A stretch of DNA of 37,076 bases from Bryobacterales bacterium (GCA_947446025.1 CANFEY010000048.1:1-37076); one strand, 5' to 3'; shown: positions 7,300 through 16,212, numbered from the stretch's first letter. The notes: generated by a model not told the origin, from the sequence alone. A program made the numbers and translations.

Positions 7300-9614
7300 C
7301 ACACACCCGCGGCTTTCAGCGCGGCGAGCACCCGGTCGTCGCGGAAGGGGACCCTTCTAATGCGCACGCCGGTGGCGTCGTAGATGGCGTTGCCGATGGC
7401 GGCCATTAGGGGCTTCAGCATCGCTTCGCCGCCGCCGTAGGCGGGGAGGTCGGGGCGAGCGGGGTTGGGGTCGCCGTTGACCAGCACGATGTCGATGCGC
7501 TCGGGGGTGTCGGCGTGGCGGAGGCTGGGGTGACTGAACCAGTCGAGGCTGGTCACCTTCTCGGTGTCGAACTTCACTTCCTCATGCAGCGCGCGGCTGA
7601 GGCCGTAGAGGCTGCCGCATTCGATGGTGCGGCGGAGGCTGAGCGGGTTTACCACCAGGCCGCAGTCGTGGGCGCAGACCAGGCGCTTGGTGTAGACGTG
7701 GCCGGTTTGGCGGTTTACTTCGACCTCAGTGATCACGGCGACCATGGTCAGGCCTCGGAACGTGTAGGCGATACCGCGGCCGGTGAGGATGTTGCCGGTG
7801 GCGCGCGGCTTGGGCGACGGGCGCGTGTCCCAGCCATAGGCGTCGGCGGCGGCTTTCAGGACGGCGATGGAGCGGGCTCGGCGGAAACCGTTGTCGTCGG
7901 TTTTGTCGGCGCCGAGTAGCTGCAACCGTAATTCCAGGGGATCCGTCTTCGATGCCGCCGCGATTTCGTCCAGGAACGATTCGGCGGCGAACGTGGATTG
8001 CGGGCCGTTGGGGTCGCGCAGGTTGCCCAGGCGGAGCGGTGTTTCCCAAGGGTTGGGCAGGCTCACGACGTCGCCGCCTACCTTGCGGTTGGGGATGGAA
8101 TACATGTCGTTCGGCGTGGCGGTGCTGCCTGCGCCGGGACGGGCGGGACGAATGCCCATGAGCTGCGCGATGAGCACGGTGTCGGGTTCGTTGTAGCCGA
8201 CGTGGCCGTAGTCGCACGACCGGGCGTTGTAATCGTACGCGACCAGCTTGCCCGAAGCGTCGAGGCCGGCGCGCATCTTGACTAAGAACGCGGGGCCCTT
8301 GGTGTCCCACGCGGTTTCTTCTTCGCGCATCCACTGCATGCGCACGGGGCGGTTGATTTGCTGCGCGATCCAGGCGGCTTCGCAACCGGCGTCGTCCGCG
8401 GCGGTGCGTCCGTAGCCCTGCGGGCCTTGCATCCAGACGACGCGCACGCGGTCGAGGGGCAGGCCCAAGAACGTGGCGACGCCGCGGCGCATGCCGTACG
8501 ACTTCATGTCATTGGTGTAGACGGTCATCTGGCCGTTCGATGGGTCGGCTGTGGCATGCGCTCCGGCGAAGGCGGTGTGGCCCTGGAAGGGAATCTGGTA
8601 CTCGGCTTCCAGCTTGGTGGCGGCGCTGGCGAACGCTGCATCGGCGTCGCCGTTGGTGATGGGGCGCGAGGTGGACGTGGGCGTGGCGGTGCGCAGGTAG
8701 TTGAAGAGATTTTCCGATGTCGGGAAGGGCGCGGTGGCGGGCTTCTCCCAGGTGGTCTTGAGAGCGCGCGCGGCTCGGATGGCTTGCTCCTCGCGTTCGC
8801 ACACCACGGCGACGTAGTTTCCTTTGCTCAGCACCTTGATGAAGCCGGGCAGCTTGTTCACTGACGATTCGTCGATGCCGGTGAGCTTGGCGCAGGCGAA
8901 GGGAGGCTTCACGTTGCGCGCGTGGACCATGCCGGCGGGCTTCACGTCCACGGCCCACTTGGTGGTGCCGTCGACTTTGCCGGCGAGGTCGTCACGCAGG
9001 AGGGGTTGGCCGGTGTACTTGAGGTCCTGGACGGCTTTGATCTTGGCTTGGCCGGTGACGGCTCCAATGTTGGCGCCGGTGAGGGTGACGTTGAACTTCT
9101 TACCGGCGACGAGTTGGCCGTAGGTGACGCGCTTGGTGGCATCGGCTTTGGCGGTGATGACAGCGTCATTGACGGCGACTTGATCGACGGGCACACCCAG
9201 GCGGGCCGCGCCCATTTCGAGTAGCGTTCGGCGGGCCTCGGCGGCGACGCGGCGCATGACCGGCGATTCGCGCTCCATCGCGGTTGACCCACCGGAGCCG
9301 CCCTGATCAACCGTGTTGTCGGTGCTGCCCATGATGCAGGTGGTGCGGTCGAAGGCGATGTCGAGTTCGTCGGACATCAGCTGGCGGAAGCCGGTGCCGG
9401 TGCCTTGACCAAGGTCTGTTTTGCCGACGTAGAAGGTGGCGGAGTTGTCTTCGTGGATCACGATCCAGGAGTCGAGCTGGTGGAAGTCGGGGTCACGATA
9501 GGGGCCGGGTGTTTGGGCTTTGGCGTCAAACGCAGCGTAACCGACCAGCAGCATGCCAGCGCTTTTGAGGAAGCCTCGGCGGTGGGTCGTGAGGATTTCT
9601 TCTACTTGGTTCAT
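7299..9614 (-). CDS. Molybdenum hydroxylase large subunit (xanthine dehydrogenase family, IorB-like)
   Basis: 771 residues from ATG 9614, which overlaps the upstream Fe-S subunit stop by 4 bases (ATGA). A twin-arginine signal (THRRGFLKSAG, R12-R13) indicates folded export with cofactor. The body matches the molybdopterin-cytosine-dinucleotide subunit of isoquinoline-1-oxidoreductase or aldehyde-oxidase-type enzymes: 'GKTDLGQGTGTGF', 'WMQGPQGYGRTAADDAG', and near the C-terminus 'YGGGEAMLKPL' with the catalytic Glu near residue 730. These enzymes hydroxylate N-heterocycles or aldehydes using water and pass electrons through [2Fe-2S] centres. No FAD subunit, cytochrome c subunit or XdhC/MobA-type maturation gene is in the window. 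Substrate unknown; the periplasmic site is inferred from the Tat signal. An upstream in-frame start would overlap the neighbour and lacks support. Confidence 0.9.
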   Translation of the reverse strand: MNQVEEILTTHRRGFLKSAGMLLVGYAAFDAKAQTPGPYRDPDFHQLDSWIVIHEDNSATFYVGKTDLGQGTGTGFRQLMSDELDIAFDRTTCIMGSTDNTVDQGGSGGSTAMERESPVMRRVAAEARRTLLEMGAARLGVPVDQVAVNDAVITAKADATKRVTYGQLVAGKKFNVTLTGANIGAVTGQAKIKAVQDLKYTGQPLLRDDLAGKVDGTTKWAVDVKPAGMVHARNVKPPFACAKLTGIDESSVNKLPGFIKVLSKGNYVAVVCEREEQAIRAARALKTTWEKPATAPFPTSENLFNYLRTATPTSTSRPITNGDADAAFASAATKLEAEYQIPFQGHTAFAGAHATADPSNGQMTVYTNDMKSYGMRRGVATFLGLPLDRVRVVWMQGPQGYGRTAADDAGCEAAWIAQQINRPVRMQWMREEETAWDTKGPAFLVKMRAGLDASGKLVAYDYNARSCDYGHVGYNEPDTVLIAQLMGIRPARPGAGSTATPNDMYSIPNRKVGGDVVSLPNPWETPLRLGNLRDPNGPQSTFAAESFLDEIAAASKTDPLELRLQLLGADKTDDNGFRRARSIAVLKAAADAYGWDTRPSPKPRATGNILTGRGIAYTFRGLTMVAVITEVEVNRQTGHVYTKRLVCAHDCGLVVNPLSLRRTIECGSLYGLSRALHEEVKFDTEKVTSLDWFSHPSLRHADTPERIDIVLVNGDPNPARPDLPAYGGGEAMLKPLMAAIGNAIYDATGVRIRRVPFRDDRVLAALKAAGV

Positions 9615-10084
9615 GCTGCACCTCCGGCCATCACGCGGGCAGCGCGCTCGATGGCGGTTTGCACGCGGTAGTAAGTCATGCAGCGGCACAGTGTCTGATT
9701 CATGGCATCGACCACTTGCGCTCGAGTGGGGCGGGGGTTCTTATCGAGCAGCACCTTCGCCGTCATGATCTGCCCGTTCTGGCAGAAGCCGCATTGCGGC
9801 ACCTGCTCATCGAGCCAGGCCTGCTGCAGCGGATGCAGCTTGCCGTTCACCGCGAGCCCTTCGAGCGTGGTGATTTCGGCGGTGGCATTGGACACCGGCA
9901 GAATGCAGGAGCGCGTCGCGTTGCCGTTGATGATCACGGTGCAGGCTCCGCACTGCCCCAGTCCGCAGCCGAAGCGCGGGCCTTGCAGGCCGAGGTCGTT
10001 ACGCAGGACGTAGAGGAGTGGCGTGGCGGGGTCGACGTCCACCGTGTGGGAACGCCCGTTCACTTTGAGGTCTAACTTGGCCAT
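9611..10084 (-). CDS. [2Fe-2S] subunit of molybdenum hydroxylase (IorA-like)
   Basis: 157 residues. The plant-type ferredoxin cluster is complete (C40, C45, C48 and C60 in 'FGCGLGQCGACTV' and 'RSC'). So is the second helical cluster (C98, C101, C133 and C135 in 'CGFC' and 'CRC'). This two-cluster arrangement is diagnostic of the small subunit of molybdenum hydroxylases; it relays electrons from the molybdenum site. It has no signal peptide, so it would be co-exported with the Tat-tagged large subunit encoded just downstream with a 4-base overlap. The start at 10084 gives the standard beginning (MAKLDLKVNG), and a CAAGGAG ribosome-binding site lies upstream. Confidence 0.93.
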   Translation of the reverse strand: MAKLDLKVNGRSHTVDVDPATPLLYVLRNDLGLQGPRFGCGLGQCGACTVIINGNATRSCILPVSNATAEITTLEGLAVNGKLHPLQQAWLDEQVPQCGFCQNGQIMTAKVLLDKNPRPTRAQVVDAMNQTLCRCMTYYRVQTAIERAARVMAGGAA

Positions 10085-10245
10085 CGGTTGCTGCTCCTTG
10101 CAGGGCTGTTTCGATTGACACTATTCTACGCCTTCGCGCTGCCGAAGTTATACCGGGGACCGTGGATCAGCAGTTTGTGACAGGCGGTTCCGTCTGCCAT
10201 TCTGTGGTGGACTCGATCCAGCAAAGGGTGCCGACTCAGAGCCGC

Positions 10246-10274
10246 TGTACACCGCCACAGAATTGACATATAAT
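10246..10274 (+). promoter_or_regulatory. Probable promoter of the second DUF6152 module
   Basis: A perfect TATAAT lies at 10269-10274, with TGTACA (4 of 6 matches to TTGACA) 17 bases upstream at 10246-10251. The ATG of the DUF6152 gene follows 19 bases after the -10 box, leaving a short leader. TTGACA also occurs at 10263-10268 but directly abuts the -10 box, so it cannot act as its -35. Confidence 0.55.
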
Positions 10275-10293
10275 CCCACGTGGGGCAATCCGC

Positions 10294-10680
10294 ATGAAAC
10301 TTCCTTTTGCAGTGGCGATTCTCACGGTGGTGGGGGCTGCGATTCCAGCCCACGCGCATCACTCCTTCGCGGCGGAGTACGACGAGAAGAAGGTGATCAA
10401 GCTCACCGGAGCGATCACCAAGGTCGACTGGACCAATCCCCATGTGTACTTCTACATTGATGTGGAAGATGACAAGGGCAACGTGACCAGCTGGTCCATG
10501 GAAATGGGCGCGCCGGGGGCGCTGCGGGGGCGCGGGTGGGACAAGAACACCCTGAAGATCGGCGAAGTGGTGACGGTGGAAGGCACTCGGGCGAAGGACG
10601 GCGGGTTCCACGGGAACGCGCGCAATGTGACGACGTCGGCGGGCAAACAGCTCGGCGCGGCATCGAGCCAAGGGCAGTAG
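10294..10680 (+). CDS. DUF6152-family secreted protein (second copy)
   Basis: 128 residues with a signal peptide ending in AHA (19-21), so the mature protein would begin HHSFAAEYD. The same blocks as the first copy follow: 'KLTGAITKVDWTNPHVYFYI' (35-54), 'MGAPGALRGRGWDKNTLK', 'VEGTRAKDGGFHGNARNV' and a terminal 'SSQGQ'. Conserved histidines are H22, H23 and H50. The gene opens a rightward unit with the paralogue of the 4709 protein, in the reverse order to the first module. Function is not known for the family; an extracytoplasmic binding role is an inference. Confidence 0.87.
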   Translation: MKLPFAVAILTVVGAAIPAHAHHSFAAEYDEKKVIKLTGAITKVDWTNPHVYFYIDVEDDKGNVTSWSMEMGAPGALRGRGWDKNTLKIGEVVTVEGTRAKDGGFHGNARNVTTSAGKQLGAASSQGQ

Positions 10681-10684
10681 ACTT

Positions 10685-11524
10685 ATGCGCCTGTCAATTT
10701 TGACCGTTTCGTTGTTGACCGCGGGCGCTCTGCTCGCACAGCCTCCGGCGGCTGCGCCTGCGAAGCCTGGTGTTGCTGGATCGCGGACGGGCGGCCTGGG
10801 TGCGGGCGCGGCAGCGCGGCCTCCGTCGGCACCTGCGCCGCGCTGGCCGGACGGGCATCCGATGCTTTCGGCGGCACCCGGCAAGCTCGGGTTCTGGAAC
10901 GCGGGCACGGGCGGGCTGACGGGCAAGAACGGCATGAATCTGCCGACGAACCTGGACATCGGCGAAGTTCCGTTCCAGCCATGGGCGAAGGCGCTTTACG
11001 AGGAACGGCGGCGGGATCAGCAGAAAAACGATCCGCATGCGCGGTGCATGCCTCCGGGCGGTCCGCGGCAGTTCCACACGCCTTACGGGCTGCAGATCTA
11101 TGAGCTGCCGGAGATGAAGCGGGTGCTGGTGCTGTCCGGCGGCGGTCCGCGCACCTGGCGCGAGATCTTCCTGGACGGCCGTCCGCATCCTTCTGAAGAT
11201 GACGGAAACTTCGTGCATGGCTTCCTGGGACATTCCGTCGGCAAGTGGGAAGGCGACACGCTGGTGATTGACACGATCGGCTTCAATGAACAGTTCTGGT
11301 TCGCGCGGGCGGGGTATCCGCACACCGAATCGCTGCACCTGATTGAGCGCATCACGCGCGTGGATTACAACACGCTGAAGTACGAAGCCACCATTGACGA
11401 TCCCAAGGCGTACACCAAGCCGTGGACCGGCGGTCACTACATCTACTGGACGCCGGACGAAGATTTCGAAGAGTACTTCTGCCAGGGCAACAATCGGGAC
11501 GCGGAACATTTGGTGGGACAGTGA
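10685..11524 (+). CDS. Secreted protein of the 'GKWEG-N/D-TLV' family (second paralogue)
   Basis: 279 residues with a signal peptide (cleavage near LLA-Q, 17-19), then an Ala/Pro-rich stretch to about residue 55. Blocks shared with the 4709 protein are 'VGKWEGDTLVIDTIGFNEQF' (185-204), 'HTESLHLIERITRVD' (213-227) and 'LKYEATIDDP' (231-240). 'DGRPHPSEDDGNFVHG' is likely specific to this branch. It begins four bases after the DUF6152 stop and overlaps the next gene by four bases, so the three are almost certainly co-translated. Function unknown. It is the same length as its paralogue but has a proline-rich linker the other lacks. Confidence 0.77.
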   Translation: MRLSILTVSLLTAGALLAQPPAAAPAKPGVAGSRTGGLGAGAAARPPSAPAPRWPDGHPMLSAAPGKLGFWNAGTGGLTGKNGMNLPTNLDIGEVPFQPWAKALYEERRRDQQKNDPHARCMPPGGPRQFHTPYGLQIYELPEMKRVLVLSGGGPRTWREIFLDGRPHPSEDDGNFVHGFLGHSVGKWEGDTLVIDTIGFNEQFWFARAGYPHTESLHLIERITRVDYNTLKYEATIDDPKAYTKPWTGGHYIYWTPDEDFEEYFCQGNNRDAEHLVGQ

Positions 11525-11910
11525 GATTCCGCACCCTAGCAGTCGCGTTGTTTTGCACGGGCCTGTTGGCGCAGGAGGGGCATCCTTTACGCGGCACCTG
11601 GCACGGTACCTGGGGCATGAACGCCAAGGAACGCACCACGGTCACCTTGGTGATGGATTGGGATGGAGCCAACATCACGGGGATGATGAACCCTGGACTG
11701 CGGTCCTCAAAGCTGGAAAAGACGCAGCTCAATCCCACGGGTTGGGTGTTTCACTTCGAGACGGATGTAAAGGATCGCACCACCGGTGCCGTGTCGCATG
11801 TGGTGGTGGATGCCAAGATTGAAGATGTAACCAGTCCGCGCAGGTCTCTGGTGGGGACCTGGACGCAAGGCACGCTCAAGGGCGATTTTAAGGCAGTTCG
11901 AGACAATTAG
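11521..11910 (+). CDS. Small secreted protein, beta-rich (hypothetical)
   Basis: 129 residues from GTG 11521, overlapping the previous stop as GTGA. A longer frame upstream is antisense-like and ignored. A signal peptide ends near LLA-Q (15-17). The mature part alternates short hydrophobic and polar segments: 'LRGTWHGTWGMNAKERTTVT', 'GWVFHFETDVKD', 'SLVGTWTQGTLKGDFKAVR'. This suggests a lipocalin- or avidin-like beta barrel, an impression only. It ends 16 bases before the TonB receptor gene. Tight coupling to the DUF6152 module suggests a shared role. Confidence 0.65.
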   Translation: MRFRTLAVALFCTGLLAQEGHPLRGTWHGTWGMNAKERTTVTLVMDWDGANITGMMNPGLRSSKLEKTQLNPTGWVFHFETDVKDRTTGAVSHVVVDAKIEDVTSPRRSLVGTWTQGTLKGDFKAVRDN

Positions 11911-11926
11911 CAGCAGGGGGTTTTCT

Positions 11927-14900
11927 ATGCGTTCAGTACTTTTCACCGCGCTCTTCGGAGCGCTGACGATGTTTGCGCAGTCGAATCGCGGCACCATTAC
12001 GGGGACGGTTACCGATCCCACGGGCGCTGTGATCGCGAACGCGCCGATTGAGGCGCGCAACAGCCAGAACGGAGTGGTGATCAACGTGGCGTCGTCGGCC
12101 ACGGGCAACTACACGATTCCTTCATTGGCGTCGGGCAGCTGGGACCTCAAGGTGGGGTTCATGGGCTTTAAGGAATATCTGCGCACGGGCCTTGCGGTGC
12201 AGGCTGCGCAGACCATCCGCATCGACATTCAGCTGGAAGTCGGCAGCTCGGCCGAGACGGTCACGGTGACCGATGCCGCGCCGCTGCTCAAGACGGAGAG
12301 CGGTGAAATGAGCCACGTGGTTTCGATCACGCGTATGGACAGCCTGCCCGTGCTGCAAACCGGTGGCAACGCCGGCAGCGGCGGCATCCGCAACCCGATC
12401 ATGGTGGCCGCGCTGATCCCCGGCTCGGCGCTGTCAGTCGGTGTGACCGGACCCACCATCCGCATCAACGGCGGCGTCAGTAATTCTCAGACGATGCTGG
12501 TGGAGGGCATGGACGCCTCCAACAGTCTGGGGCAGGGGGCCTCGCAGCAGAACCAGGTGCCGACCGACGCCGTGGAAGAGTTTGCCATCCAGACCAGCAA
12601 CTACGCGGCGGAATTCGGCCAGGCGGGCAGCGCCATCATGAACATCACGCTGAAGTCGGGCACCAACAAGTATCACGGCAGCGCCTACGAATACTGGGTC
12701 AACGAAAAACTGAACGCGGGCCAGCCGCTGCTGAACACGTTCAATACCCGCGCTTCCAACATCGCCAGCGGCAACCCGCGCCCCAAGACCCGGCGCAACG
12801 ACTTCGGCTTCACCTTCGGCGGCCCTGTGTCGGTGCCGGGTGTCTACAACGGGAGCAACCGCAGCTTCTTCTTCCTGAACTGGGAGATGTTCCGGGCCGG
12901 CAACAACGTGATCGCGGACGCGATTTCGGTGCCGACCGCGGCCTACCGGGCTGGGAATTTCAGCTCCGCGTTGGTGGGCACCAATCTGGGCAATGATCCG
13001 CTGGGCCGCGTGATCAACCCGAATATGATCTACGATCCGCTGACGCGCCAGACGGCGCCGAACGGGAACGTGGTGACGTCGCAGTTTCCCAACAACACGA
13101 TTCCCACGGCGCGGCTCGATCCGGTGGCTCTAAAGGTGCAGGCGTTGCTTCCCAGCCCCACCAGCCCCAATCTGCTGGTCAACAATTTCCAGGGCGGTTT
13201 CATTCAGGAGCGCATTACCAAGGTCCCCTCCTTGAAGATCGACCAGGTAATCAACTCGAAGACCCGCTTCTCGCTTTCGGGCAACCAGACCACCACCAAG
13301 TGCGACTATTGCGCGGGTGCCGAGGGTCTGCCGCTGCCGGTTACCTCAGCGATCGGGACCAACATCCGCTCGCATACGGAGCGGCTGAATGTGGACACCA
13401 CCTTTACGCCGACGGTACTGCTGCATTGGGGCCTTGGCTTCACGCAGAACTGGCTGGGCCGTCCGGCTCTCTTCGATAACTATGACGCCACCGCGAACCT
13501 GGGGCTGCGTGGCCCGTTCAGCGGACGCGGCGCGACGTTCCCGAACTTTACCGGTCTAGGAAACACGCTGAGCGGAGGCAGTTCCAACATCAGCTCCACC
13601 GGCGCGCTGGCCGAGGACGTGTTCCAGCAGGTGGGTGCCACCGCTAGCCTAACGTGGGTGAAGAATAACCACACGTTCAAATTCGGCGGCGAGCTCCGCA
13701 ATCAGGGGGACTACCGCCTCGACTCCAGCGGCGTCAATGGCACCTACGGCTTCGGCCCGCAGCAGACCGCGATGCCCTACGTGGTGGCCGCGAATGGCAA
13801 CGCGCAGGTGGCCGGAAACACCATCGGATTCCCCTATGCCAGCTTCCTGCTGGGCTTGGTGAACACCGGCAATGTGAAGCCCGGCTCGCGGGCGCGCATC
13901 GGCAAGAAGCAGCTCGGCTTTTACATTCAGGACACCTGGAAGATCACCCGCAAGCTGACGCTCGACTACGGCCTGCGCTACGACTACTCGACCTACCTGA
14001 AGGAGCAGCATGGCCGCATGGCCAACTTCGCGCCAAACCTGGCCAACCCCAGCGCGGGCGGGCATCCGGGCGCGGTGCAATATGAAGCGAACTGCAACTG
14101 TAACTTCGCCAACAACTATAAACTCGGTTTCGGCCCGCGCCTCGGCCTGGCCTACCAGATCAGTGACAAAACCGTGTTGCGCGCCGGCTTCGGCGTGGTC
14201 TACACAGGCACGCCGCAGTACAACCTGGCGGGCGGGGCGATTTCCGCCAGCAATCCGTTCGGCCCGAACTCCGATCCGGGCCGCGAAGTCATGACGCTGG
14301 CAAACGGCATTCCGCTCACGAACGCCCAGATCGCGTGGCCGAACTTCTCGGCCGGCTACTATCCGGTGAACGCCTTCGTCGGCGCTGGACCGGGCTCGGT
14401 CATTGACCAGAATGGCGGCCGTCCGGGCCGGCAATTTCAGTGGTCCATCGGCGTGCAGCGCGAAATCAACCGCAACCTGGTTGTAGACCTCGCCTATGTC
14501 GGCAACCGGCAAGCGTGGCTGACCACCGGCGGTCTGGTGAACTACAATTTCCTGAGCACCGGGCGGCTCCAGACCTATGGATTGAACCCGACGCTTACGG
14601 CGGATCAGACTATCCTCAACTCCAACGTTTCAGTGGCGGGCGCGGGCCGCTTCCGCAATCAGCTCCCGTTCGCAGGATTCACCGGCACGGTGGCGCAGTC
14701 GCTCCGCCCGTTCCCGCAGTTTAACGGCGGGTTGGCGGCGATGTGGGCTCCCCTCGGCAACGCCTGGTACGACGGCCTGCAGCTGAAGGTCACGCAGCGC
14801 TTCTCGCATGGCTTTGAATTGGGCTACAACTTCACGTGGTCGAAGGAAATTGACACGCTGTCGTCCGGCAACTTCGACGTGGAGAACCGCAAGCTGTTCA

Positions 14901-15544
14901 AGTCGCTATCGTCGAACTCCCGCCCCTTGATCAGCGGCCTCAACCTGAACTACACCGTGCCCACGTGGAGCACCAACCGCTTTGTGTCCTACGCGCTCCG
15001 GGACTGGACCATCGGCGGCTTCTTCCAATACGCCAGCGCCACGCCGTTCGCGGCCCCGACGGCCACCACCAACCCGGGCCTGGGCAATCTGGTGTTCCAG
15101 AACACCTTCCAGACCCGCGTCGCCGGAGAGCCGCTATTCACCCAAGACTTGAACTGCCACTGCTTCGATCCGAACACGGAGTTCGTTCTCAATCCCAAGG
15201 CTTGGACCAACCCGGCTGCGGGGCAGTTCGGTAGCGGGACCTTCTACGGCGACTTCCGCCGCCAGCGTCATCCCTTCGAGAACATCGCCTTTGGCCGCGA
15301 TTTCCGCATCATGGAAAAGGTGAAATTGAACGTGCGCGCGGAGTTCACCAATGTGTTCAACCGCGCGTACATCAACGATCCCACCGCGGCGAATCCGGCG
15401 GCAGTGCAGACCCGTCTGGCGGGCACTTCGCAGACAACCGCCGGCTACGGCTTCATCAACAACGCGACCCTCAATCAAGGGACCTTCGCCACCGGCGGCG
15501 GGCAGCCCCGGCAAGGGCAGATGGTCGCCCGGCTGACGTTCTGA
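11927..15544 (+). CDS. TonB-dependent receptor, Oar-like with carboxypeptidase-regulatory domain
   Basis: 1205 residues, with GGGGG a few bases before ATG 11927. A signal peptide ends near FAQ (15-18). Residues about 20-105 are a beta-sandwich of the carboxypeptidase-regulatory type ('GTITGTVTDPTGAVIANAPI'). A plug domain follows (about 110-240), and the rest is a large beta barrel with aromatic-rich strands, ending in Phe (ARLTF) as expected for an outer-membrane barrel. Proteins of this layout are abundant in Acidobacteriota and are related to Myxococcus Oar; they import or export large substrates using TonB energy. No TonB-ExbBD genes are in the window. It is placed directly after the DUF6152 module, so it may serve as the outer-membrane gate for that system; this is inference. 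Confidence 0.92.
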   Translation: MRSVLFTALFGALTMFAQSNRGTITGTVTDPTGAVIANAPIEARNSQNGVVINVASSATGNYTIPSLASGSWDLKVGFMGFKEYLRTGLAVQAAQTIRIDIQLEVGSSAETVTVTDAAPLLKTESGEMSHVVSITRMDSLPVLQTGGNAGSGGIRNPIMVAALIPGSALSVGVTGPTIRINGGVSNSQTMLVEGMDASNSLGQGASQQNQVPTDAVEEFAIQTSNYAAEFGQAGSAIMNITLKSGTNKYHGSAYEYWVNEKLNAGQPLLNTFNTRASNIASGNPRPKTRRNDFGFTFGGPVSVPGVYNGSNRSFFFLNWEMFRAGNNVIADAISVPTAAYRAGNFSSALVGTNLGNDPLGRVINPNMIYDPLTRQTAPNGNVVTSQFPNNTIPTARLDPVALKVQALLPSPTSPNLLVNNFQGGFIQERITKVPSLKIDQVINSKTRFSLSGNQTTTKCDYCAGAEGLPLPVTSAIGTNIRSHTERLNVDTTFTPTVLLHWGLGFTQNWLGRPALFDNYDATANLGLRGPFSGRGATFPNFTGLGNTLSGGSSNISSTGALAEDVFQQVGATASLTWVKNNHTFKFGGELRNQGDYRLDSSGVNGTYGFGPQQTAMPYVVAANGNAQVAGNTIGFPYASFLLGLVNTGNVKPGSRARIGKKQLGFYIQDTWKITRKLTLDYGLRYDYSTYLKEQHGRMANFAPNLANPSAGGHPGAVQYEANCNCNFANNYKLGFGPRLGLAYQISDKTVLRAGFGVVYTGTPQYNLAGGAISASNPFGPNSDPGREVMTLANGIPLTNAQIAWPNFSAGYYPVNAFVGAGPGSVIDQNGGRPGRQFQWSIGVQREINRNLVVDLAYVGNRQAWLTTGGLVNYNFLSTGRLQTYGLNPTLTADQTILNSNVSVAGAGRFRNQLPFAGFTGTVAQSLRPFPQFNGGLAAMWAPLGNAWYDGLQLKVTQRFSHGFELGYNFTWSKEIDTLSSGNFDVENRKLFKSLSSNSRPLISGLNLNYTVPTWSTNRFVSYALRDWTIGGFFQYASATPFAAPTATTNPGLGNLVFQNTFQTRVAGEPLFTQDLNCHCFDPNTEFVLNPKAWTNPAAGQFGSGTFYGDFRRQRHPFENIAFGRDFRIMEKVKLNVRAEFTNVFNRAYINDPTAANPAAVQTRLAGTSQTTAGYGFINNATLNQGTFATGGGQPRQGQMVARLTF

Positions 15545-15561
15545 CCCAATTACGGGCGGGG

Positions 15562-15567
15562 TACAAT
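15562..15567 (+). promoter_or_regulatory. -10-like box directly before PEBP gene
   Basis: TACAAT lies six bases before ATG 15574, too close for a leader with a Shine-Dalgarno site. This suggests a leaderless transcript. No convincing -35 box is seen; the receptor gene ends at 15544. Confidence 0.4.
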
Positions 15568-15573
15568 TGAGAA

Positions 15574-16212
15574 ATGAAATTCCTCACATTGGCCCTCGCC
15601 CTTTCCTTGGGCACTCTCTTGATTGCACAGCCCCCAGCGGGTAAAGGCGGAGGTGCCCCCGGCGGGGCTGGTAAAGGCGGCGGCGCGAAGGGTCCTGCCC
15701 GCCCGGTACTTTCCGTATCCTCCCCGGCATGGCCCGACGGCGGCGAAGTTCCCATGGTGAACGCGGGACGTGGCGGCAACAAGTCGCCTGAATTCGTCTT
15801 CAATTGGAGCATTGCTGGAGTAGCCGCGCCCGCGCCCATGGAACTGCAGACCTACGCGGTGATCTTCCACGACATCGAAAACTCCTCCAACAAGACCACG
15901 GTCGATACCCTGCACTGGTCGGCGTTCAACATCCCCGGCACCGCCAAGGGTCTTCCCGAAGGCCTGGGCGCGGGCGACCTCGCCGACGGCACCCGCAACG
16001 GCCCCGGCATCCGCGCGGGCGGCGGCGCTCCGGCGTACTTTGGACCCGGCGCGGGCGTGGGTCCGTTCCACCACTACGTGTTTGAGTTCTACGCGCTGGA
16101 CGCCAAGCTGGACCTGCCGGCCACCGCCACGCGGGATGAGTTGGTCAAGGCGATCGACGGCCACGTTGTGGGCAAGGCGGCGTATGTGGGCCGCTTCCAC
16201 GCCGTGCAGTAA
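15574..16212 (+). CDS. PEBP-family (YbhB/YbcL, Raf-kinase-inhibitor-like) protein, secreted
   Basis: 212 residues. A signal peptide ends near IAQ (17-19) and is followed by a Gly/Lys/Pro-rich linker to about residue 45. The PEBP domain shows 'TLHWSAFNIPGTAKGLPEGL' and the ligand-pocket block 'AYFGPGAGVGPFHHYVFEFY', then 'LDLPATATRDELVKAIDGHV' near the end. PEBP proteins bind phosphorylated or anionic ligands; no enzymatic activity is assured. Homologues in Escherichia coli are YbhB (cytosolic) and YbcL (periplasmic). It lies 30 bases after the TonB receptor and 7 bases from the convergent peroxidase gene. Confidence 0.9.
   Translation: MKFLTLALALSLGTLLIAQPPAGKGGGAPGGAGKGGGAKGPARPVLSVSSPAWPDGGEVPMVNAGRGGNKSPEFVFNWSIAGVAAPAPMELQTYAVIFHDIENSSNKTTVDTLHWSAFNIPGTAKGLPEGLGAGDLADGTRNGPGIRAGGGAPAYFGPGAGVGPFHHYVFEFYALDAKLDLPATATRDELVKAIDGHVVGKAAYVGRFHAVQ

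Noticed and set aside
10263-10274. TTGACA directly joined to TATAAT as a promoter
   Set aside because: Zero spacing cannot bind sigma factor; only the TATAAT is kept, with a -35 candidate 17 bases upstream.
12666-12700. Possible tandem or CRISPR-like repeats in the TonB receptor gene
   Set aside because: Recurring Asn/Gly/Thr codons of barrel strands only; no regular spacing or identical units.
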